DNA from: Candidatus Hodarchaeota archaeon
GTDB lineage: Archaea > Asgardarchaeota > Heimdallarchaeia > Hodarchaeales > YT1-057
DNA: 5,077 nucleotides
Assembly (NCBI GenBank): GCA_016839955.1
Contig: JAEOTI010000069.1
Coordinates: forward strand, 1-5,077
Direction: 5' to 3'
Of the stretch, positions 1-4,667 are shown in pieces. The position numbers and the translations under genes are program-made. The stretch's first letter is position 1; the number at the start of each line of letters is the position of its first letter. The notes below the pieces were generated by a model. It saw only the letters and a list, made by a program, of their open reading frames with translations. It was not told where the DNA came from and searched no databases.

Positions 1-20
1 AATTATAAATTTTAACTTGC

Positions 21-42
21 TCTTTTTATTTTTGTTACTTTT
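21..42 (+). terminator. Possible T-tract terminator of an upstream plus-strand gene
   Basis: Two T5 runs and further T-rich sequence lie here without a stem-loop, as in archaeal intrinsic termination, which relies on U-tracts. A frame ending in TAA at 13-15 would fit the tail of an upstream plus-strand gene, but five codons cannot be identified. The whole 1-156 stretch is AT-rich and otherwise seems non-coding apart from the putative promoter of the next gene. The tract could equally be chance composition. Confidence 0.25.
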
Positions 43-96
43 CGAATACCTAGTATCACTATTCTGAAAAATATAGGTATAAAAACACTAACATCA

Positions 97-110
97 TATA
101 GATATATTAT
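97..110 (+). promoter_or_regulatory. Candidate TATA region for the surface-protein gene
   Basis: An alternating A/T block (ATATAGATATATTA) starts 50-60 nt ahead of the ATG at 157. This is about the same distance as the better TATA boxes of the next two genes. A start of transcription about 25 nt downstream would give a leader of roughly 25 nt. A second candidate, GGTATAAAAA at 76-85, would give a leader of about 50 nt. No clear BRE element picks one, and the call rests on position and composition only. Confidence 0.3.
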
Positions 111-156
111 TCCATTTTAACACCTAAATTTGGATAAATAGGGATCTGATATATTT

Positions 157-252
157 ATGAAAAGAAAAAAATTGAAAATTTTAGTTTTGATTTTAAGTCT
201 ATATTTAGTTTCCTCATCGATTCTTTTTGGTAATGTTGTCGTTGTTAGGGGT
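157..252 (+). other. Signal peptide of the surface protein
   Basis: Residues 1-32: a basic start (K2, R3, K4, K5, K7) followed by about 18 hydrophobic residues and a short VVVV stretch. This is Sec-type by appearance. There is no lipobox cysteine; the first Cys is residue 41. The exact cleavage site cannot be fixed by eye; somewhere near residues 25-32 is likely. Confidence 0.8.
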
Positions 253-1950
253 TGGGAAAACACAGCGACGGGGATTTGTACAGAAGCAGAAGAACAAGTT
301 GCTGCCAGTATAACAAAAACATCAGATGGGGGGACCATTATTACGTGGATGGATAATCGCAGTGTGGATTACGACATTTACGCACAAAAACTTGACTCTT
401 ATGGGAATATTCAATGGACAGTCGATGGAGTTGCATGTACAGGATCAGGTCATCAGACTTATCCACGAATATGTTCTGATGGTGCTGGAGGTGCCATTAT
501 TGTTTGGCAGACTTTTCCTGTGTACGATCTTTATGCCCAAAGAATTGATTTCACAGGAAGTGTTGTGTGGGATCCTAGTGGTGTAGTAATATGCAACGCA
601 ACAGATACTCAGTGGAATTTGGATATGTGTTCTGATGGTGCTGGAGGTGCAATAATTGTCTGGCAAGATTATAGATCTCCCGCAACTGATTCAGATATTT
701 ATGCTCAAAGGATTGATCAGAATGGAAATACCTTATGGGATGATAATGGAACTATCGTATGCGATGCAATAGATGATCAGAATTTTCCTAAACTTACTGT
801 TACTTTCACAGGTAGGGTATATTTCACTTGGGCAGATAGTAGACTAGGATCCTCTGATATTAATATTTATAGTCAGCAATTCGACCTTAATGGAAGTCGG
901 ATATGGCCTACTAATGGATATATTGTGTGCAACGTAGCTGGAGAACAAAATTTTCCAGAAATTATCAGCTCTGGAAGTGATATTATAGTTTGCTGGACAG
1001 ATTATCGAAATGATCTCCTTGGTGATATTTATGCCCAAAGGTTAAATTATCAAGGTGTACTTACATGGGGTCTTGGTCTTGGGTTACCAATATGTAATGC
1101 AAATGATTCCCAGTCAAGTATGCAAATATGTAGTGATATGGTAGCTGGAGCCATCATAGTTTGGACAGATAGAAGAGCAAATTCACAGTGGGACATATAC
1201 GCTCAAAGAATAAATTGGACAGGTGAAACTCAATGGACCCCAAACGGAACAGCAGTATGCTCAGCGATTAATGATCAAACTAGTCCTGTAATAATAAGTG
1301 ATGGAGCTTCTGGGGCAATGATTGTGTGGTCTGATCACAGGAATCCTTCATATTGGTTCTTGTATGCCAATAGAATTCTATCCAATAGTACAACTATTTG
1401 GACAGATGGTTGGGCGGTTGATGCTTCTATTGGATGTGATCAGTTTAGTCAGTCTTTGGTTTTAACAGAACCGGGAATTGCGATTATTGCGTGGGATGAC
1501 GATAGATCTGGTGGCAAGCGTGATATTTGGGCTCAATACTTCATTGACGGAGATAATCCAACATCCAACTCTCCTACTGATGCGACATATGAAGAAGGGG
1601 AGACGGGAGTATATATTCCATGGTATCTTTCTGATAATGCGGGAGGGGGATATTATAGAGTAAAAATTAATGGTGCTGATTATATTCCTTGGACTGAATG
1701 GGATATAGGAGAGAATTTACAGGTACCAATTAATACCACTACTTCGGGGATTTGGGAGTATACTATTGAATATAATGATTCAAGTGGATTTATGGGGCTT
1801 TCTGATACAGTTTCCATAAGAATAACTGAACTACCAACCAGTTCTCCTAAGATTATTGGTTATAATCTACCACTAACAGTAAGTTGTATTATTTTAAGCA
1901 TTATCAGTATTAAGATAAAAACAAAAAAGAAATTTAACAAAGTAAAATAA
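157..1950 (+). CDS. Secreted, membrane-anchored repeat protein, probable eight-bladed beta-propeller with Ig-like domain
   Basis: Predicted cell-surface protein of 597 residues; ligand or activity unknown. Residues 1-32 form a signal peptide (basic MKRKKLK, then a hydrophobic stretch). Residues 33-465 hold eight repeats of 51-56 residues. Each has a W-x-D-x-R-like motif (W64, W117, W169, W225, W280, W336, W391, W446) followed by a D-I-Y-A-Q-like motif (starting at 73, 124, 180, 236, 290, 346, 401, 456). Most then have W...G and C-x5-Q. Residues 466-557 resemble the Ig-like domains common in Asgard archaeal surface proteins (PTDATYEEGETG, then alternating strands to DTVSIRI). Residues 564-597 are a GYNL motif, one membrane helix and a lysine-rich tail, so the protein is probably anchored with its bulk outside. 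There are ten N-x-S/T sequons outside the signal peptide. The ATG is the first in frame; only a weak GGGATCTGAT lies before it. It may bind a surface polymer or partner protein, but nothing in the sequence proves this. No Asp-box or catalytic motif was seen. Confidence 0.9.
   Translation: MKRKKLKILVLILSLYLVSSSILFGNVVVVRGWENTATGICTEAEEQVAASITKTSDGGTIITWMDNRSVDYDIYAQKLDSYGNIQWTVDGVACTGSGHQTYPRICSDGAGGAIIVWQTFPVYDLYAQRIDFTGSVVWDPSGVVICNATDTQWNLDMCSDGAGGAIIVWQDYRSPATDSDIYAQRIDQNGNTLWDDNGTIVCDAIDDQNFPKLTVTFTGRVYFTWADSRLGSSDINIYSQQFDLNGSRIWPTNGYIVCNVAGEQNFPEIISSGSDIIVCWTDYRNDLLGDIYAQRLNYQGVLTWGLGLGLPICNANDSQSSMQICSDMVAGAIIVWTDRRANSQWDIYAQRINWTGETQWTPNGTAVCSAINDQTSPVIISDGASGAMIVWSDHRNPSYWFLYANRILSNSTTIWTDGWAVDASIGCDQFSQSLVLTEPGIAIIAWDDDRSGGKRDIWAQYFIDGDNPTSNSPTDATYEEGETGVYIPWYLSDNAGGGYYRVKINGADYIPWTEWDIGENLQVPINTTTSGIWEYTIEYNDSSGFMGLSDTVSIRITELPTSSPKIIGYNLPLTVSCIILSIISIKIKTKKKFNKVK
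253..1551 (+). repeat. Eight tandem protein repeats of about 55 residues
   Basis: The D-I-Y-A-Q-like motif recurs at residues 73, 124, 180, 236, 290, 346, 401 and 456, with spacings of 51, 56, 56, 54, 56, 55 and 55. In order, a unit shows C-x5-Q, a G-rich strand, W-x-D-x-R, D-I-Y-A-Q-R, and then W-x(3-5)-G leading into the next unit. Unit 4 has NIYSQ, unit 7 FLYAN and unit 8 DIWAQ, so the ends and middle have diverged. At DNA level the repeats are mostly worn, except for a 23-bp identity between units 2 and 3 (472-494 and 628-650). The phase and length fit propeller blades of four strands. Confidence 0.85.
1552..1827 (+). other. Ig-like domain of the surface protein
   Basis: Residues 466-557 follow the pattern of an extracellular Ig-like module: S-P-x-D-x-x-Y-E-x-G-x-T-G at 472-484, I-x-W-Y at 487-490, G-x-Y-x-V-x-x-N near 498-505, G-x-W-x-Y-T-I at 531-537, and a D-S-S-G turn with a D-T-V-S-I final strand at 541-554. 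Such modules are frequent near the C-terminus of Asgard surface proteins and usually act as stalks or spacers. The family match is by pattern recognition only. Confidence 0.65.
1846..1947 (+). other. C-terminal membrane anchor with GYNL motif
   Basis: Residues 564-597 contain G-Y-N-L at 568-571, a hydrophobic helix at about 571-586 and a tail with K586, K588, K590, K591, K592, K595 and K597. The layout (short motif, single helix, basic end) is that of archaeal C-terminal anchoring or sorting signals such as the PGF-CTERM class; the motif itself resembles the PGYN-type ends of many Asgard surface proteins. Whether it is processed or stays as a simple transmembrane anchor cannot be told. Confidence 0.6.
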
Positions 1951-1954
1951 TTAC

Positions 1955-1966
1955 TTTTTTTTCTTT
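1955..1966 (+). terminator. T-tract terminator after the surface-protein gene
   Basis: T8 followed by CTTT begins 4 nt after the TAA stop at 1948-1950. There is no hairpin ahead of it, which suits archaeal U-tract termination. A separate TATA box follows, so the next gene is probably transcribed on its own. Confidence 0.55.
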
Positions 1967-1998
1967 ATTAAAACATCATAATATTTCATAAACACTAC

Positions 1999-2007
1999 TT
2001 TAAAATA
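1999..2007 (+). promoter_or_regulatory. TATA box of the small membrane-protein gene
   Basis: TTTAAAATA fits the archaeal TATA consensus well. With the usual 25-27 nt to the start site, transcription would begin near 2029-2031, giving a leader of 11-13 nt to ATG 2042 or 23-25 nt to ATG 2054. The same TTAAAATA core occurs ahead of the gene at 2492. No good BRE is apparent. Confidence 0.5.
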
Positions 2008-2041
2008 GAATAAGATGTATTTTTGTATAACAATAAATTAA

Positions 2042-2368
2042 ATGGTTTTTCTTATGGAAAATAAAGAAACAGTAAAAACTTTAGCAATGATAGGTGGTAT
2101 AATCGGTATTATACAAGCCATTCTTAGCTTTGGAAATTGGGGTTTAGGTTTTTGGGCTCCAATGGTTGCGGTTAATATTTTGTCATCAATAGTCGGGATA
2201 ATACTAGCTGTCCTAGTACTCCTAAGCGTTTTTCGACCGGGTGACCCTATTCCTTACAATGCTGTTCTGTTAATAATATTCGGAATCTTATTGACATTTT
2301 TTAACGCTTGGTTAGGAGGAATATTGGTTTTAGTTGCAGGAATACTTTGGCTTGTGTGGAAACTATAA
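2042..2368 (+). CDS. Small four-helix integral membrane protein, function unknown
   Basis: A 108-residue, very hydrophobic protein that I cannot assign to a named family. Four likely helices are at residues 14-31, 41-64, 72-89 and 90-106. The loops are short: G-N-W-G-L-G-F-W between helices 1 and 2, and a polar R-P-G-D-P-I-P between 2 and 3. Helices 1, 2 and 4 are rich in Gly, Ile and Leu (I-G-G-I-I-G-I-I near 17-24; G-G-I-L-V-L-V-A-G at 92-100), which suggests tight helix packing. The longest frame is given. A second ATG at 2054 (residue 5) would give M-E-N-K-E-T-V-K, a more natural polar N-terminus, and suits the TATA spacing better. Neither ATG has an SD. Its own promoter and terminator flank it, so it is not clearly linked to either neighbour. 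Coding is supported by the clean hydrophobic pattern and the flanking signals, not by a known domain. Confidence 0.75.
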   Translation: MVFLMENKETVKTLAMIGGIIGIIQAILSFGNWGLGFWAPMVAVNILSSIVGIILAVLVLLSVFRPGDPIPYNAVLLIIFGILLTFFNAWLGGILVLVAGILWLVWKL

Positions 2369-2390
2369 TTCTTTTCTTTTTTTTTATTTT
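2369..2390 (+). terminator. T-tract terminator after the small membrane-protein gene
   Basis: Immediately after the TAA stop comes TTCTTTTC, then T9, then ATTTT. No stem precedes it, as expected of archaeal termination. It separates this gene from the promoter at about 2441. Confidence 0.6.
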
Positions 2391-2440
2391 AAATTTTTGC
2401 ATTACCGACATACTATCATACTTTAGTTCTGATTAAAAGC

Positions 2441-2448
2441 TTAAAATA
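2441..2448 (+). promoter_or_regulatory. TATA box of the CoA-ligase-like gene
   Basis: TTAAAATA lies 51 nt ahead of the TTG start codon. Initiation about 25 nt downstream (near 2470) would give a leader of about 20 nt that carries the SD at 2482-2488. The remaining part of the 123-bp gap (2391-2440) shows nothing else I can name. Confidence 0.5.
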
Positions 2449-2481
2449 ACGTTTTAATTGAATAATTAATTTGATTTCTTA

Positions 2482-2488
2482 AGGTGGT
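2482..2488 (+). promoter_or_regulatory. Shine-Dalgarno that fixes a TTG start
   Basis: AGGTGGT matches the archaeal SD (GGAGGTGATC) through AGGTG and sits 3 nt before the TTG at 2492. An in-frame TAA at 2480-2482 rules out any earlier start, and no ATG occurs in this frame until residue 141, well inside the conserved protein. TTG is therefore the start. Confidence 0.8.
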
Positions 2489-2491
2489 ATA

Positions 2492-3925
2492 TTGACTCAA
2501 ATCGACTTTTTCGAGAAATTATTTTACCCAAAAACACTCGCTTTTATTGGTGCCAATCCCAGAAGAATTTGGCATTTGCATGGTTACATAAACAGATTTC
2601 CCAAGGATTCTCTGTATATAGTTTCAAATTATATCGATGATATAAAAGAGAAACACGAAGAATTAATAAAAGATGTAAATCTCTACTCAGATATTTCAGA
2701 GATTCCTGATGAAATAGATCACACTGTAATTTCTGTTAGCAGAAATCGGCTTTTAAAAACGATAAGGACTTGTTTGGAAAAGAAATTCTATACTATTCAC
2801 GTATTCTCTGCGGGTACTGGTGAATTCGATGAAAAAGGATTTGAAATTGAAGCAGAATTATATGAACTCTTCAAAAACAATAAAAATAGCCGACTTGTAG
2901 GTCCAAACTGCATGGGCATTTACAGTCCAAGGGGAAAATTCTCATATAGCAGAGGTTTTAGTGAACAAGCAGGTAAATTTGCATTAGTTTCTCAAAGTGG
3001 GGATCTTACTAATCGGATTGTCGGTAGTTTAAATGCTAGAGGTGTTTATCTCTCTTTTGCGGCAAGTGTAGGTAACTCCATTTCTCTTAGATCTTCAGAT
3101 TTGATAAATTTCTATAACGAGGATGAGAATACCGACGTGATCTTATCCTATATGGAAGGTTTTTCTCAATTTCGAAAATCAGAATTTGAGGGTAGAATCT
3201 TTTTCGATACATTGAAGAAAATTAAAAAACCATTATTTTTGTTGAAGGGTGGAATGTCAGAGTTAGGAAAAAGAGCAGCAAGCAGTCATACAGGATCATT
3301 GGCTTCACAAAATGCTATTTGGAATTCAATATTCAAACAAACTAGTGCAATCCCTGTACAATCCCTCAATGAATTACTTGATACTGCTGTTTTTTTTAGA
3401 TTCTGTTCCAATTGTGAACCAAAACATAACAGTATACTGATGATAACTTGGAGTGGAGGATCTTCAGTGTTAGGTGTAGATTCAATTTCTCGGTTGAATG
3501 CGGGAATAGATGTTCCTGCAATTCAAGAACCTACAAATTCTAAAATGAAGGAATTAATCAGAGTAGGTTCTATTACAAATCCATTGGATCTTCCGGATGT
3601 TAGAGACGATGATATCCGATTTGAGTTATTCAAACTTGCTGTTAGTGAAGATTATATATCAAGTGCCATTCGACTTACCTCGGGACCTAAATGGCGAGGA
3701 ATGGATCAAGATGAAGAAGCAGTAAAGAAATTCTATGCAGATTTAATGAGATATAAAGAAATATGCGATACATTGAATAAACCTTTTATGTTAACTGTTC
3801 CTAGTACCAGCGATGACGACTTCAGAAAAAAGCTAATTGAATTAGAAATACCCGCATTCCCTAGTTTTGCAAGAGCTGCGAAAGCTTTTTCGAATTTATA
3901 TCGTTATAAAAACTCAGAGATATAG
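2492..3925 (+). CDS. ADP-forming acyl/acetyl-CoA synthetase alpha-subunit-like protein (stand-alone)
   Basis: Cytosolic protein of 477 residues related to the alpha subunit of ADP-forming acetyl-CoA synthetase, which with an ATP-grasp beta subunit converts acyl-CoA, ADP and phosphate to acid, CoA and ATP through a phosphohistidine. Residues 1-145 are a CoA-binding Rossmann domain (F-Y-P-K-T-L-A-F-I-G-A at 11-21; G-P-N-C-M-G at 137-142). Residues 160-300 are the succinyl-CoA-ligase-like domain: S-Q-S-G at 167-170, S-V-G-N at 192-195, Y-x-E at 220-222, L-K-G-G at 251-254, and S-H-T-G-S with the likely phosphorylated H266. Residues 313-477 are the third ligase domain (W-S-G-G at 320-323, N-P-L-D at 363-366, K-P near 430). 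The length matches the usual alpha subunit of about 460. The glycine loop after G20 reads ANPRRIWHLHGY, unlike the common G-K-x-G form, so CoA binding may differ. No beta subunit lies in the window; in some archaea the two subunits are encoded apart. Substrate unknown. Start: TTG with SD. Confidence 0.85.
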   Translation: MTQIDFFEKLFYPKTLAFIGANPRRIWHLHGYINRFPKDSLYIVSNYIDDIKEKHEELIKDVNLYSDISEIPDEIDHTVISVSRNRLLKTIRTCLEKKFYTIHVFSAGTGEFDEKGFEIEAELYELFKNNKNSRLVGPNCMGIYSPRGKFSYSRGFSEQAGKFALVSQSGDLTNRIVGSLNARGVYLSFAASVGNSISLRSSDLINFYNEDENTDVILSYMEGFSQFRKSEFEGRIFFDTLKKIKKPLFLLKGGMSELGKRAASSHTGSLASQNAIWNSIFKQTSAIPVQSLNELLDTAVFFRFCSNCEPKHNSILMITWSGGSSVLGVDSISRLNAGIDVPAIQEPTNSKMKELIRVGSITNPLDLPDVRDDDIRFELFKLAVSEDYISSAIRLTSGPKWRGMDQDEEAVKKFYADLMRYKEICDTLNKPFMLTVPSTSDDDFRKKLIELEIPAFPSFARAAKAFSNLYRYKNSEI

Positions 3926-3940
3926 AATCTAATGAATAAT

Positions 3941-4663
3941 TCAATCATCCCAGCAATCTAAATCATATGTGGCTTGTTCGCTTAATTTTCCATCCTTTAT
4001 CCAAATACTTCTTCCAAGCGGATGTTTTCTAACTAAGGAAACAACTCGGGGATCGTGTGTGACGATAATTAGTGTAGTTCCCTTTTCAGCTAAGTTAATT
4101 AAAGTTTCAACAATTGATTTTCCTGTTTCAGTATCCAAATTCCCGGTGGGTTCATCAGCCAAAATCAATTTAGGGTCGTTGATTAATGCTCGAGCAATGG
4201 CAACTCTTTGAGATTCACCGCCAGACAACTTTACTACTTTAGTTTTTGCCCTATCTCCTAGTCCAACAATTTCTAGTATTTCTTGTGCTTTTTCTCGGTC
4301 TTTTTCTTTAATTCCAAAAGGGACTAGAGGAATGAGAACATTATCAATTACGTTTAGATTAGGTAATAAGTAAAAATTTTGAAATATGAATCCAACCTGA
4401 TTTTTACGATAATTAGATAATTTTCTTTCAGGTAAGTCCCCTATCTCAAAATTATTCACAAAAACTTCTCCTGATGTTGGTTTGTCCATTGCTCCAAGAA
4501 TGTTCAATAATGTACTTTTACCGCTTCCAGAAGGTCCCATTACTGTCAAAATCTTGCCTTCTTCAATTGTGAGATCAATTTTATCCAATGCTTTAATTGT
4601 AGTCCTTTCTTCACCATAAATTTTACTAACATTTTTTAAAGTTATAAATTCTATTATAATCAC
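3941..4663 (-). CDS. ABC transporter ATP-binding protein, LolD/MacB/FtsE type
   Basis: ATPase subunit of 240 residues that drives the permease encoded just upstream. All motifs are present: A-loop Y16, Walker A GPSGSGKST at 43-51, Q-loop Q95, signature LSGGESQ at 146-152, Walker B LILAD at 166-170 with catalytic E171, D-loop GNLD at 174-177, and switch H203. Length and order are those of the COG1136 group, whose members power lipoprotein release, MacB-type export or related mechanotransmission; the substrate here is unknown. The gene lies 4 nt after the permease stop, so the two are co-transcribed and probably translationally coupled. The start is unusual: the only standard start codon that keeps the N-terminus is GTG at 4663, yet it sits inside a near-perfect SD (GAGGTGAT, 4666 to 4659). 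An ATA codon at 4654-4652 is spaced ideally from that SD and would give M-E-F-I-T-L-K-N-V, a more typical beginning. The tail after residue 228 (SEQATYDLDCWDD) is acidic and unremarkable. The gene converges on the CoA-ligase-like gene, with 15 bp between stops. Confidence 0.95.
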   Translation of the reverse strand: MIIIEFITLKNVSKIYGEERTTIKALDKIDLTIEEGKILTVMGPSGSGKSTLLNILGAMDKPTSGEVFVNNFEIGDLPERKLSNYRKNQVGFIFQNFYLLPNLNVIDNVLIPLVPFGIKEKDREKAQEILEIVGLGDRAKTKVVKLSGGESQRVAIARALINDPKLILADEPTGNLDTETGKSIVETLINLAEKGTTLIIVTHDPRVVSLVRKHPLGRSIWIKDGKLSEQATYDLDCWDD

Positions 4664-4666
4664 CTC
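4659..4666 (-). promoter_or_regulatory. Strong Shine-Dalgarno overlapping the GTG start of the ATPase gene
   Basis: On the minus strand this reads GAGGTGAT, an exact eight-base match to the archaeal SD complement of the 16S 3' end. It begins 1 nt after the permease stop codon and contains the apparent GTG start (4663-4661). A ribosome placed by it would normally initiate a few nt downstream, where only ATT or ATA codons are in frame. See the separate finding. Confidence 0.75.
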
Positions 4667-4667
4667 T

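Noticed and set aside
1..15. Frame N-Y-K-F-stop that could be the end of an upstream plus-strand gene.
   Set aside because: Five codons are too few to call a gene; only the following T-tract gives any support.
14..116. Minus-strand open stretch ending F-F-R-I-V-I-L-G-I-R-K-V-T-K-I-K, which looks like a C-terminal membrane anchor with a basic tail.
   Set aside because: An in-frame stop at 117-119 and the surface-protein gene to its right leave no room for a gene body. AT-rich DNA gives such Ile/Lys patterns by chance.
445..1038. Minus-strand frames of 60-75 codons opposite the surface-protein gene.
   Set aside because: They are antisense to a repeat-coding region with clear protein-level periodicity, have no start signals and no recognisable protein pattern.
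253..1551. Sialidase-type Asp-box or WD40 identity for the propeller repeats.
   Set aside because: No S-x-D-x-G-x-T-W Asp-box and no G-H/W-D pairs of WD40 type; the W-x-D-x-R and D-I-Y-A-Q motifs are different.
2432..2458. Inverted repeat ATTAAAA...TTTTAAT (and TTAAAA/TTTTAA) around the TATA box, a possible operator.
   Set aside because: Six or seven A/T-only base pairs are expected by chance in DNA this AT-rich, and the arms extend no further.
3969..4211. Plus-strand open frame of 80 codons across the ATPase gene.
   Set aside because: It is antisense to the conserved Walker B, signature and H-loop region of the ABC protein and shows no protein features.
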